Source: Opitutus terrae PB90-1 (GTDB lineage Bacteria > Verrucomicrobiota > Verrucomicrobiia > Opitutales > Opitutaceae). Taken from it: DNA of 64,000 nt. A program made the position numbers and the translations under genes. The stretch covers positions 3,419,001 to 3,483,000 of the forward strand of contig NC_010571.1 of the NCBI RefSeq assembly GCF_000019965.1, written 5' to 3'. This document shows positions 1 to 8,341 of this stretch, one piece after another; position 1 is the first letter of the stretch; each line of letters opens with the position of its first letter. The notes beneath the pieces were generated by a model, which searched no databases, was not told the DNA's origin, and saw nothing but the letters and a program-made list of their open reading frames with translations.

Positions 1-1536
1 CGCGTCCTGCAGCGCGAGTGGCAGCAGCGCGTCCGGGAAGCCCTGGTAGCAAACCGGCCGCGCGAACCGATAAATCGCCGCAGTGCCCACGGACGTAAAA
101 CGGACATCGGTGGTGGCGGGATACGGACCGCCGTGGTTCATCGCGGGCGAAACCTCGACGCCGGTGGGAAAGCTGTTGATGAGCAGCCGGCCGGCTTTTT
201 GTTCGAGCGTCGCGAGCAGAGGACGCGCGTGCTCGAGATCGGCGGGCGTGCCGTGGACTGTCGCCGTGAGCTGACCTTCGAGTGAGGCTGCGCACGCTTT
301 CAACTCGTCCTCGGTTTCGGCGATCACGATCAGGGTGAAGGGCCCGAACGCCTCGGTGGCGAGCTCGGGGTGTTCGAGAAACCGGCGGCCGCGGGAGACG
401 GCAAAGCTCGGCTGCGATTCCGTGTGCGATGGATCGGCCGTTTTGCTCGATTCGATGAGTGGCAGCACGCCGACGACCGACGTGACCTTGGTGCGGTTCT
501 TGAGAAACGCTTCGCGGATGCCGCTGGTGAGCATCACTCCGCACGGCGCTTCACGGACGAGTTCGCCGAACTTTTCGATGAAGGCATCGGTTTCCGGGCT
601 GCGCAGCGCGAAGACGAGTCCGGGCTTGGTGCAGAATTGACCGACGCCGAGCGTGAACGAGCTGAGCAGCCCCTGCGCGATTTCCGTGCCGCGCTCGTGC
701 ACGGCGCGCGGCAGCAGGAACACGGGATTCAGGCTGCTCATCTCGGCGAACACCGGAATCGGATGCGGCCGCGCCGCCGCGGCATCGAAGAGCGCGCGTC
801 CCGCCGTGCGCGAGCCGGTGAAGCCCACCGCCGCGGTCGCGGGATGTTTCACCATCGCGACGCCGGCCGTGGCGCCTTCGCCGTGGATCATCGAGAACAC
901 GCCGGGCGGCAGCCCACAGGCGACGGCGGCCTGCGTGATCGCGCCGCCGACGAGCTCGGCGGTGCCCGCGTGCGCGCGGTGCGCTTTCACGACGACGGTG
1001 CAGCCAGCCGCGAAGGCAGATGCCGTGTCACCACCGGCCACGGAGAACGCGAGTGGGAAGTTGCTCGAGCCGAAAACGACCACGGGGCCCAGCGGCGTAA
1101 GCATTCGCCGGAGATCCGGGCGGGGCAGCGGCTGACGCTGCGGCAGCGCCGGATCGATGCGCGCGTCGACCCAGGAGCCTTCGCGCACGAGGTTGGCGAA
1201 CAATCGCAGCTGGCCGCAGGTGCGTGCGCGTTCGCCGGTGATCCGCGCGAGCGGCAGGCCGGTTTCCTGATGCGCGCGCTGCAGCAATTCGTCGCCGACC
1301 GCCTCGATCGCGGTGGCGATCGCGTCGAGGAAGGCGGCGCGCTCGGCGGGCGGGCGCGTCGAGTAGTCGGCGAACGCGGCGGCGGATTCGTGCAGCGCGC
1401 GATCGACCTCGGCGGCCGAGGCCGAGTGAAAATCGGGCGTGAGTCGGTGGCCCGTGGCGGGATTGACGGTCCAGAAGATCGGGCCGCCGGCTTGGCCGGG
1501 CTGCCCGGCGATGAGGCTTTTTCCGTGGAGAATCAT
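1..1536 (-). CDS. Alpha-ketoglutaric semialdehyde dehydrogenase, 3' end outside the window
   Basis: This NAD(P)-dependent aldehyde dehydrogenase should oxidise 2,5-dioxopentanoate to 2-oxoglutarate, the last step of non-phosphorylating pentose or sugar-acid breakdown. The reverse strand reads MILHGKSLIAG from an ATG at 1536 and stays open to base 1, giving 512 residues. Families of this type have about 520-530, so only a short C-terminal tail is missing. Visible motifs are GSSNFPLAFSVAGGDT in the cofactor domain, FAEMSSLNPVFLLP with the general-base Glu, and GVGQFCTKPG with the catalytic Cys. The start lies 3 nt after the upstream hydrolase-family gene, so the two are co-transcribed. The substrate is inferred from the neighbours and from resemblance to the type III KGSADH group. 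Confidence 0.85.
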   Translation of the reverse strand, partial: MILHGKSLIAGQPGQAGGPIFWTVNPATGHRLTPDFHSASAAEVDRALHESAAAFADYSTRPPAERAAFLDAIATAIEAVGDELLQRAHQETGLPLARITGERARTCGQLRLFANLVREGSWVDARIDPALPQRQPLPRPDLRRMLTPLGPVVVFGSSNFPLAFSVAGGDTASAFAAGCTVVVKAHRAHAGTAELVGGAITQAAVACGLPPGVFSMIHGEGATAGVAMVKHPATAAVGFTGSRTAGRALFDAAAARPHPIPVFAEMSSLNPVFLLPRAVHERGTEIAQGLLSSFTLGVGQFCTKPGLVFALRSPETDAFIEKFGELVREAPCGVMLTSGIREAFLKNRTKVTSVVGVLPLIESSKTADPSHTESQPSFAVSRGRRFLEHPELATEAFGPFTLIVIAETEDELKACAASLEGQLTATVHGTPADLEHARPLLATLEQKAGRLLINSFPTGVEVSPAMNHGGPYPATTDVRFTSVGTAAIYRFARPVCYQGFPDALLPLALQDA

Positions 1537-1539
1537 GGA

Positions 1540-2373
1540 TCAGGCGATGGTGTTGAAGAGCGTACCGACGGGCGGAATTGCGATCCGCACCTCGTCGCCA
1601 CTGCGCAAGGTGAACGAATCGGGCGGGACGATGCCGGTGCCCGTCATCAAATAGCATCCGTGCGGGAAAGACTGCTCACGGAACAGCCAATCGGCAAGCG
1701 ATGGCAGCGGACGCATGATCCGGCCGATGGTGGTTTCGCCCGAAAAAACCGGCACGCCGCCGCGGCGGATTTCGAGCAGGATGGCCGTGTCGGGCGAGGG
1801 TAGTTCGGGCGAGACGACGAGGCACGGACCGATGGCGGCGCTGCCGAGGTAGACCTTGGCCTGCGGCAGGTAGAGCGGATTTTCGCCTTCGATGTCGCGC
1901 GAGCTCATGTCGTTGCCTGCGGTGTAGCCGAAGATCCGACCACGCGCGCTGATGGCGAGCGTGAGCTCGGGTTCGGGGACGTTCCATTTCGAATCGGAGC
2001 GGATGCGGACCTTGCCGCCGCTGCCGACGGTGCGATGCGGCGTGGCCTTGAAGAACAACTCGGGACGCTCGGCGGCGTAGACGCGGTCGTAGAACGTGCC
2101 GCCGCCAGCGTTCTTCGCTTCTTCCATGCGCGCGGTCATGCTGCGCAAGTAGGTCACGCCAGCCGCCCAGATCTCCTGGCTTTGCAGCGGCGGCCGCAGC
2201 GCTTCCAGCGCGGGCTCGGAGGCGGGTTGCGCCGAGCGGAGTGCTTCGGCGAGCAACGCATGGGGCTCGGGCGAAGCGAACAACGCGTCGAGATCGAAGG
2301 AATCGGGCAGCCGGACAAACCGGCCGCCGCTGTGCACGATGAAGCCGTGTTGGGTGGAATAGAGACGGTGCAT
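1540..2373 (-). CDS. Fumarylacetoacetate hydrolase-family 2-keto-3-deoxy sugar acid dehydratase
   Basis: A 277-residue protein of the FAH superfamily. The FAH core runs from about residue 70 to the end and includes WAAGVTYLRSM, the metal-binding region with VPEPELTL, and GYTAGNDMSSRDIEGENPLY. Proteins of this subtype next to ketoglutarate-semialdehyde dehydrogenase dehydrate 2-keto-3-deoxy-pentonates to 2,5-dioxopentanoate. That fits the dehydrogenase starting 3 nt downstream and the sugar-acid type transporter 13 nt upstream. The exact substrate (arabinonate, xylonate or a hexarate) cannot be told from the sequence. No dehydrogenase or sugar-acid dehydratase for the earlier steps is in the window. 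Confidence 0.8.
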   Translation of the reverse strand: MHRLYSTQHGFIVHSGGRFVRLPDSFDLDALFASPEPHALLAEALRSAQPASEPALEALRPPLQSQEIWAAGVTYLRSMTARMEEAKNAGGGTFYDRVYAAERPELFFKATPHRTVGSGGKVRIRSDSKWNVPEPELTLAISARGRIFGYTAGNDMSSRDIEGENPLYLPQAKVYLGSAAIGPCLVVSPELPSPDTAILLEIRRGGVPVFSGETTIGRIMRPLPSLADWLFREQSFPHGCYLMTGTGIVPPDSFTLRSGDEVRIAIPPVGTLFNTIA

Positions 2374-2386
2374 GAGTGGCGGGAAA

Positions 2387-3688
2387 TCAGGCTGCGGATT
2401 CTTCAGAGAGCTCGAGCGGAGTGACCGGGTCGATCAACCACCAGCACAGCGCGCCGAGCAAGTAAACGGCGGCGGTGACGTAGAAGGTGAGATTCCAGTC
2501 GCCCGTGCGGCCAACGATGTAGCCGAGCACGATGGGGGAAAGGAACCCGCCGATGTTTCCGACCATGTTCATCATCCCGGAGAGTGTGCCGACGTAGCGG
2601 CCACCGACATCCATGCACGTGGTCCAGGAGCACGGGATGCTGAGATCGTTGGAAAAGCTCGCGAGCGCGATGGCGGTGACGGCGAGCAGCGGTTGGCTGA
2701 AGAACGTCGCTGCGATCAGGCACAACGCCGCGCCGCCCTGGCCGACGACGCCGAAGAGCCGCCGGATCAATCCGCCGTGGCCGAAGCGGCGCGTGAACCG
2801 CGGCACGAGGGCGCCCGCGAGGAAGCAGCCGGCGCCACCCAGCAACAGCGGCAAACCGGCGAGGAGCGCGCTGCTCTTCAGATCGAACTTATGCACCTCC
2901 AGCAGGTAGGTGGGAAACCACGTGATGAAGAAGTACCACGCGTAGCTGCAGGCGAAATACTGGCCGCAGACGCACCACACGGAAGGCGCGGTGATGAGCT
3001 TCCGCCACGGCACCGCGAAGTGCGAACTCGCGGGCCGCTCGGGCAGCAGCGCCGCCTCGGCGGCATTGACCGAAGGATGTTCGCGCGGGTTGTCGCGGAA
3101 CCAGCGGGCAAACAGAATGGCCCAGACGACACCGAGCAGACCAAACACCAGGAACGCCAGCCGCCAGTTCATCACGCTCAGGACGAGAAAAACGAGATAG
3201 GGCGTGACCGCGCCGCCCCAGCGCGCGCTCATCCACATGATGCCTTGCGCGCGGATGCGTTCGCGCGTCGGGAGCCACGCTTCGAAGGCTTTCGTGAGAT
3301 TGGGAAAACAACCGGCTTCGCCGGCGCCGAAAAGGAAACGGGTCACCACGAGCGAGCTCCAATTCCACACCCAACCGGTGGCGGCGGTGAAGAACGACCA
3401 CCACAGCACGACGCGCAGCAGGACGCGGCGCGGGCCGTTGCGATCGCCCCAGTAGCCGGTGGGAATCTCGAACAGCGCGTAAGCGAGCGTGAAGGCGCTG
3501 AAGACCCAGCCCATTTGCTCCTTGCTCAGGTCGAGCGCGGACGAGACCGAGGGCGCCGCCTGGGAAATGCAGACGCGGTCGATGTATTGGATGACCGCCA
3601 GGGTGATCGCGAAAACGACGACCCAGTAGCGGGCGCGGGTGGGGGGAGTAGCCGCAGGGCTGCCGGCGGCGCCGGAAGGGGAAAACAT
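2387..3688 (-). CDS. MFS transporter, anion:cation symporter (sugar acid) type
   Basis: A 433-residue membrane protein with about 12 hydrophobic helices. The N-terminal half has the AQAAPSVSSALDLSKEQMG region and GYWGDRNGPRR in the loop between helices 2 and 3, typical of the ACS family that imports hexuronates, galactonate or glucarate. It is the first gene of the three-gene operon whose products complete oxidation of a 2-keto-3-deoxy sugar acid. It therefore probably imports the substrate with protons. The ATG at 3688 has no strong Shine-Dalgarno sequence. Substrate is inferred only from context. Confidence 0.82.
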   Translation of the reverse strand: MFSPSGAAGSPAATPPTRARYWVVVFAITLAVIQYIDRVCISQAAPSVSSALDLSKEQMGWVFSAFTLAYALFEIPTGYWGDRNGPRRVLLRVVLWWSFFTAATGWVWNWSSLVVTRFLFGAGEAGCFPNLTKAFEAWLPTRERIRAQGIMWMSARWGGAVTPYLVFLVLSVMNWRLAFLVFGLLGVVWAILFARWFRDNPREHPSVNAAEAALLPERPASSHFAVPWRKLITAPSVWCVCGQYFACSYAWYFFITWFPTYLLEVHKFDLKSSALLAGLPLLLGGAGCFLAGALVPRFTRRFGHGGLIRRLFGVVGQGGAALCLIAATFFSQPLLAVTAIALASFSNDLSIPCSWTTCMDVGGRYVGTLSGMMNMVGNIGGFLSPIVLGYIVGRTGDWNLTFYVTAAVYLLGALCWWLIDPVTPLELSEESAA

Positions 3689-3913
3689 GCGGGCGGGACC
3701 GTAGAGGCTCCGCCCGCGACAAATCCAGATGTTTTCCTGTCCGCGCTATAGACTGGGCGCGCCAGTGAAGCGCGGTGGCGGCAATGGAACTGCTGGTCGT
3801 CAGAGCATCTCGGCAACGGTCTCGCCGCCGCAGGCCTGGCCGCCGGCCGGGCTCGCGCTCACCGAGCGGGCCTTATGGCGCACGCGTCGGCGCCCAACCC
3901 TGTCCGGAACGCG

Positions 3914-5644
3914 CTACCTCCGCCCGGAAGCGACAGCGAGTGTGGGCAGAGTGCCGTCGGCGACCATTTCCTTGAGGACGCTCGTGAGATAAGGGATCAG
4001 CTGCTTCTTGCGGCTGACCACACCTGGCAGATCGAAAATCTCGTCCTGCTCGACGTGGGTATAGGAGATTCGCGCGATGAACTGCGAATCGCCTTTGACG
4101 AGCAGCAGTGAGTTTTGGGTGTTGATGTCGGTAACAAGCAGCGCGGCGAAGAGCAGATCCTCTTCGTTCCGCAGCTCCTGCAGCGCGGCGGCGAGAGGTT
4201 TCGCGTGCTGCCAGAAATTGCCGAACCCGAGTTCCTCCACCTGCGCGACGGCGAAACGCACCCCGGCCTCCTCGTAGATCTTGTGATCGGAGCGCACGAC
4301 GGTCTCCGGCGGATTCGCGAGGATCACCGAGCCAGAATTGAAGATCTGGTCGGCCAGTTCACCGGAGTTGACCCCGGAGATCTCCGCCAGCCAGGCGAGG
4401 ATATCCGCGTCCTTGGCGGTGGTGGTCGGGCCGTGGAGGTGAAGCGTGTCGGAAATCAGTCCTGACATCATGATGCCAGCGATGGCGGGCGAGGGACGGA
4501 GACCATCGCGGCGAAACAGATCGGCGATGATGGTGCACGTCGAGCCGACGGGCTCGTTCAGGAAGAGGATCGGCTGCGGCGTATTGAGCGCGCCGAGCCG
4601 GTGGTGATCGATGATTTCCGTGATAGTGACCTCGTCGGCGCCGGGCACGGCTTGCGACATCTCGTTGTGATCGACCAGCACGAGCCGAGTCTGTGTCGGA
4701 CGCAGCACGTCGGTCTTCGTGAGAATGCCCTCCAACTGGCCGCGATCCGTGGTGACGAGCAGCGCGTGCGGCGCGCCGGAGGCGAATTTTTTCCGCACGT
4801 CGGCGATCCGCATATCGGCGTCGATGGCGATGAAGTTCCGCTCGACCACGCGGTCGAGCATCGAGGCGGTGCGCACGACCCACGACGTCGTGGCGGAATC
4901 GTAAGGGCTGATAAGGATGCTGGTGCCGCGGGCGCGGGCGAGCGCGAGGGTCTCGTCATCGATGCCGAGCTTGCTGGTGATGACGATCGCGCGGACGCCA
5001 AGCTCGATCGAGCGGCGTTGCACGTCGCGGCGGTCGCCGACGATCACGATCGAGTTTTCGGCGGGGATGTTTTCCTGGATCGAAATGCTCCAGAAGGAGC
5101 TGATGTCCATCGTGCCCAGGCGCAGGTAAAACTCTTCGATTTTCTGCGGGGCGACGACATGCAGCGTCTCGGCGTCGAGCGTGCGCGCGATGTTGGCGAG
5201 CGAGGTGCGAACGAGCCGGAGTCGTTTCGGCTCAGTTAAGCGCGGGATGAACACGCTGCCGAGGGTCGACAACGAGATTGTGCCCACGATTTGCCGGCCG
5301 GCGCCCGTGACCGGCAGCACGCGAATGTCGTGGCGATCGAAGACCCCCAGCGCTTCGGCGCAGGTGGCGTGCTCGTCGAGCGCGAGCACGTCCTTGACCA
5401 TCAGATCGCGCACGCGCGGGCTGACATCGCTGAGGTAGAGCGGCAGCGGTTGTTGGAAACGGGACAGGATCGTGTCGATGCGCGCGTTCGAATTGCCGCA
5501 CCGGGCGGCGATGTAGCCGCGTTCACCGCGCATCTCCTTGAAGGCCGCGTAAGCGATCGCGGAGCAGATCGAGTCGGCATCGGGATTGCGATGGCCGACC
5601 ACGAAAATCGGGTTTTGGGCGGAAGAGGAAGAAGCGGACGTCAT
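3914..5644 (-). CDS. Manganese-dependent inorganic pyrophosphatase with CBS-DRTGG insert
   Basis: Hydrolyses pyrophosphate to phosphate in the cytoplasm, driving biosynthetic reactions. The N-terminal DHH domain begins IFVVGHRNPDADSICSA, a metal-binding motif. A regulatory insert follows with two CBS segments (VKDVLALDEHATCAEAL and IADVRKKFASG) around a DRTGG-like part. The DHH motif itself is EIIDHHRLG, and the DHHA2 domain ends with SRKKQLIPYL. I place the start at ATG 5644 (MTSASSSSAQ). The frame stays open upstream to 5722, but those residues look non-coding. CBS inserts in this family bind adenine nucleotides and control activity. At about 576 residues it fits CBS-PPases. Confidence 0.88.
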   Translation of the reverse strand: MTSASSSSAQNPIFVVGHRNPDADSICSAIAYAAFKEMRGERGYIAARCGNSNARIDTILSRFQQPLPLYLSDVSPRVRDLMVKDVLALDEHATCAEALGVFDRHDIRVLPVTGAGRQIVGTISLSTLGSVFIPRLTEPKRLRLVRTSLANIARTLDAETLHVVAPQKIEEFYLRLGTMDISSFWSISIQENIPAENSIVIVGDRRDVQRRSIELGVRAIVITSKLGIDDETLALARARGTSILISPYDSATTSWVVRTASMLDRVVERNFIAIDADMRIADVRKKFASGAPHALLVTTDRGQLEGILTKTDVLRPTQTRLVLVDHNEMSQAVPGADEVTITEIIDHHRLGALNTPQPILFLNEPVGSTCTIIADLFRRDGLRPSPAIAGIMMSGLISDTLHLHGPTTTAKDADILAWLAEISGVNSGELADQIFNSGSVILANPPETVVRSDHKIYEEAGVRFAVAQVEELGFGNFWQHAKPLAAALQELRNEEDLLFAALLVTDINTQNSLLLVKGDSQFIARISYTHVEQDEIFDLPGVVSRKKQLIPYLTSVLKEMVADGTLPTLAVASGRR

Positions 5645-5785
5645 GAAGGTGGCGAACACGGACAACACCGCGGGGGCGGCGTTGCAGCAGTCGCGTGGAA
5701 AAACACGGCTGAGGCGAGCCAAACCGCGCCCGCGGAGCGGGGCGGATCACGGGCGGGATGGTCGCGCCACGCTCGCCGCCAGGAA

Positions 5786-6526
5786 TCAGTTGTCGGCGAC
5801 CGCGGCGGTACCGTTCAGGGTGCCGATGGTCGGGCCGGCTGGGGTCGGCGTCGCGTAGATGCGGGCGTGGGCGGGAATGGCGTTGCGAATATCCGTCACC
5901 TTCCGGCCACTCGTGGGCGAAGTGAAGGCCTCGGCCGTCGAGGTATAGAACACCACGCTCCCGCCCAGATAAGCCACGAAGCCGCCGGTATCGCGATACA
6001 CGCCGCTGTTGATGTCCCATCGCCCCGACGGCTGCAGCCCGCGCGTGAAGGCGACCGGCGTGGTGGGCGGATCGCTCATGCGCAGCCCGCCGACGAATTC
6101 CCACGCGAGCGTCGCCGCCACGAAATCGGGATCGAGTTGGTTGCGGGCGGCGACGGTGGGCGTCAGGATCGCGGGCGGGTAGGTGCCGTTGAAGAGCGGG
6201 TCGTTTTTCGCGAGGTAGAAGCTCGGCTCACTCAGCACGTTGTTTTTTGCGAGTGCGCCGGGCCAGCGATGGACGGGACCGCCGCCGGAGAGCGTCGTGA
6301 GCGTGGCGGGATCGGGCAGCCGGTCGTTGTTGTCCCCGGCATAGATCATGGCGGCCTTGGTGATCTCGCGGAGATTGTTGCCATCGACCGCACGCTGCGC
6401 GCGTTCGCGCACGGAACCAACGGTCGGAATCAGAATCGCGGCGAGAATACCGATGATCGCGATGACCGTCAGGAGCTCGATCAACGTGAAGCCCGCGCAA
6501 GCCGGACGACGGGGTGGTGCACGCAT
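5786..6526 (-). CDS. Type II secretion/type IV pilus-like pseudopilin
   Basis: A 246-residue prepilin-like protein. After a short basic leader comes the class III signal GFTLIELLTVIAIIGILAA, with cleavage expected after the Gly by a prepilin peptidase and N-methylation of the Phe. The rest is a soluble domain with NNLREITKAAMIYAGDNNDRLP, the pattern of the abundant Verrucomicrobia/Planctomycetes pseudopilins. No other secretion gene is adjacent, so it is an orphan in this window. Its partners and cargo cannot be told. The downstream pyrophosphatase is unlikely to be functionally linked. Confidence 0.85.
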   Translation of the reverse strand: MRAPPRRPACAGFTLIELLTVIAIIGILAAILIPTVGSVRERAQRAVDGNNLREITKAAMIYAGDNNDRLPDPATLTTLSGGGPVHRWPGALAKNNVLSEPSFYLAKNDPLFNGTYPPAILTPTVAARNQLDPDFVAATLAWEFVGGLRMSDPPTTPVAFTRGLQPSGRWDINSGVYRDTGGFVAYLGGSVVFYTSTAEAFTSPTSGRKVTDIRNAIPAHARIYATPTPAGPTIGTLNGTAAVADN

Positions 6527-6632
6527 AAAGCCGGATGAGCGGCACAGTCAGCTCAAACAACTTGCAGGACAAGCTGAAAGTCGCTGGAGCTGCGTGGCGG
6601 GGCATGCTGGCCCGGGCGGCAAGTGGATCGAT

Positions 6633-6657
6633 GCACGGGAGGGACGCCCGTGCCACG
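6633..6657. repeat. Palindromic GC-rich repeat (GRDARAT type)
   Basis: Stem GCACGGG (6633-6639) pairs with CCCGTGC (6647-6653) and is followed by CACG. It lies between the pseudopilin and ilvE genes. The sequence resembles other copies in this window with core GGGCG-NNN-CGCCC followed by TGCCAC or GCTCCCA. Confidence 0.6.
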
Positions 6658-6716
6658 ACCGGAGGGCGCCAAGGCGAAGCTGGACAAGCGTTTTCACGCG
6701 CCCCTAGCGTGACCGG

Positions 6717-7583
6717 ATGAAGATTTACCTCGACGGCAAATTCGTGGACGAAGCCGATGCGAAGATCTCCGTGTTCGACCACGGTTTGCTGTATGGCGAC
6801 GGCGTTTTCGAGGGAATCCGGCTCTACGGCGGCAATGTCTTCCGGCTGGAGGAACATCTGGAGCGTTTGGAGTATTCAGCCAAGGCGATCCTCCTGAAGA
6901 TTCCGCTGAATCGGAAAGAACTGGCCGAGGCGACCTGCGAGACGTGCCGGCAGAACGGGCTCAAGGACGCGTATATCCGGCTCGTGGTCACCCGTGGCGT
7001 GGGCGATTTGGGACTCGCCCCGTGGCTCTGTCCGAAGCCGTCCCTCTTCATCATCGCGAGCAAGATCTCGCTTTATCCGCCGGAGCATTACGAGAAGGGG
7101 CTCAGCATCGTCACCGTGCCGACCCGCCGGATCAATCCGGCGGCGCTGCCCTCGACGGTGAAGTCGCTGAACTATCTCAACAACATCCTCGGCAAGATCG
7201 AGGCGCGGCAATTTGGCGCGCTCGAGGCGATCATGCTCAACGATCAGGGCTACATCGCCGAGTGCACCGCGGACAACATCTTCATCGTGCACCAGGGCGA
7301 GATCATCACGCCGGCGGCTTCGCAGGGCGCACTGCGCGGTATCACGCGCGGCGCGATCTTCGACGTGGCGAAGGAACTCGGCGTGCCGCTGCGCGAAGCG
7401 GATCTGACGCGCTACGACGTGTGGTGTGCCGACGAGTGCTTCCTGACCGGCACCGGCGCGGAGGTGGTGCCGGTGGTGAAGCTGGATGGTCGCGAGATCG
7501 GCACCGGTCACCCGGGGCCGATCACGCAGCAGGTGCTGGCGTCGTTCCGTCGACGCGTGCTGGTCGAGGGCGCGCGGATCTGA
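6717..7583 (+). CDS. ilvE: Branched-chain amino acid aminotransferase (class IV PLP)
   Basis: Transfers the amino group between glutamate and branched-chain 2-oxo acids, the last step of Val, Leu and Ile synthesis. The 288-residue fold-type IV protein shows YGDGVFEGIRLY near the N-terminus and the PLP lysine in STVKSLNYLNNILGK. It also has GYIAECTADNIF and the C-terminal FLTGTGAEVVPV. Length matches bacterial IlvE. A D-amino acid or 4-amino-4-deoxychorismate enzyme of the same fold is possible, but EGIRLY and TGTGAEVVPV favour IlvE. The start at 6717 gives MKIYLDGKFV, a normal N-terminus. Confidence 0.85.
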   Translation: MKIYLDGKFVDEADAKISVFDHGLLYGDGVFEGIRLYGGNVFRLEEHLERLEYSAKAILLKIPLNRKELAEATCETCRQNGLKDAYIRLVVTRGVGDLGLAPWLCPKPSLFIIASKISLYPPEHYEKGLSIVTVPTRRINPAALPSTVKSLNYLNNILGKIEARQFGALEAIMLNDQGYIAECTADNIFIVHQGEIITPAASQGALRGITRGAIFDVAKELGVPLREADLTRYDVWCADECFLTGTGAEVVPVVKLDGREIGTGHPGPITQQVLASFRRRVLVEGARI

Positions 7584-7595
7584 TGGGATGTAGCT

Positions 7596-7670
7596 GGGCT
7601 CGGTGAGCCCGGTGCCACCATCGGCGACGGTGGCCGAGCCGGTGGGGCCGACACGGCCGCGCTCCCACGC
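7596..7670. repeat. Composite palindromic repeat of three adjacent hairpins
   Basis: Three stem-loops follow each other between ilvE and mcsA. They are GGGCTC-ggt-GAGCCC (7596-7610), GCCACC/GGTGGC (7614-7634) and GGCCG-aca-CGGCC (7646-7658), followed by GCGCTCCCACGC. The last part matches the CGCTCCCA tail of copies at 42662 and 50819. Similar GGCTC-gtt-GAGCC sequence occurs in the prfC insertion. Confidence 0.6.
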
Positions 7671-7787
7671 ATGCGGCCTTCGGTCATCGTTCGCCACTGC
7701 GACAGAATTGCTCCCGCGCGTCGGGTCGGCGCGCAACTCCGGCTCAGGCGAAGAGAGTTCTCGCGGCACTTGCCAGCGGGCACCGGG

Positions 7788-7804
7788 CTGGCATGGTTGG
7801 TGCA
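7788..7804 (+). promoter_or_regulatory. Candidate sigma-54 (-24/-12) promoter of mcsA
   Basis: The sequence has GG at 7790-7791 and GC at 7802-7803, separated by exactly 10 nt, within CTGGCATGGTTGGTGCA. This departs from the RpoN consensus at only two positions. Transcription would start near 7815, about 10 nt before mcsA. This is one site in GC-rich DNA and no activator gene is nearby, so confidence is low. Confidence 0.3.
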
Positions 7805-7818
7805 GAAACATTTTCTGC
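7802..7818 (+). promoter_or_regulatory. Inverted repeat just upstream of mcsA
   Basis: A perfect 7-bp dyad, GCAGAAA-CAT-TTTCTGC, lies 6 nt before the mcsA ATG, covering the ribosome-binding region. It could be a repressor operator or a translational hairpin for the mcsA-mcsB-clpC operon. No ctsR gene precedes the operon here, and the sequence is not the heptad direct repeat known for CtsR. Confidence 0.4.
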
Positions 7819-7824
7819 TGAAAA

Positions 7825-8337
7825 ATGCCCACTCCGCTCAAATGCGACCTTTGCTCGAAGCCTGCGACCGTGCACCTGACGCAGATCGTGAACAACAAGG
7901 TTCACAAGATCGATCTGTGTGAGGAGTGCGCCCAGGCCAAGGGCGTCACCGACCCCAGTGGATTCTCGCTGGCGGACTTGTTGCTCAAGGCCTCGCTCAA
8001 TCCGGAGCCCGCGAGCCTCGGCACGGTGCGTTGCGAGCAGTGCGGATTCACGCCGAACGATTTTAAGAAGCTCGGCCGGTTCGGCTGCCCGGCGTGCTAC
8101 CAGACCTTTACGGCGCTGATCGAGCCGATGCTCGACAGCATGCACAAGGGCACGGCGCACACCGGCAAAGTGCCGCAAAAGGCGCTCGCCCGCCGCAGCC
8201 TCCACGAACGACTTTCCCAACTCGAGACCGACCTCACCGCTGCGATCAAATCGGAGCGCTACGAGGACGCCGCTCGCTGCCGTGATGAGATCAACCAGGT
8301 CAAACAACTCTTCTCGCAACAACCATCGGCGCGCTAA
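7825..8337 (+). CDS. mcsA: McsA-like zinc-finger protein, activator of the arginine kinase McsB
   Basis: A 170-residue protein with CxxC zinc-finger pairs: CDLCSKP, CEECAQ, CEQCGF and CPACYQ. A C-terminal UVR motif follows (LETDLTAAIKSERYEDAARCRDEI). In Firmicutes, McsA binds and activates McsB and assists ClpC in heat and heavy-metal stress. Here it starts the mcsA-mcsB-clpC order, 4 nt before mcsB, so the three are one transcription unit. Unlike the Bacillus operon there is no ctsR repressor gene in front. A hairpin precedes its start codon. Confidence 0.85.
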   Translation: MPTPLKCDLCSKPATVHLTQIVNNKVHKIDLCEECAQAKGVTDPSGFSLADLLLKASLNPEPASLGTVRCEQCGFTPNDFKKLGRFGCPACYQTFTALIEPMLDSMHKGTAHTGKVPQKALARRSLHERLSQLETDLTAAIKSERYEDAARCRDEINQVKQLFSQQPSAR

Positions 8338-8341
8338 GCCC

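Noticed and set aside
370-1803. Long plus-strand open frame (477 codons)
   Set aside because: It is antisense to the aldehyde dehydrogenase and hydrolase-family genes, which have full family motifs; GC-rich third positions keep the opposite strand open.
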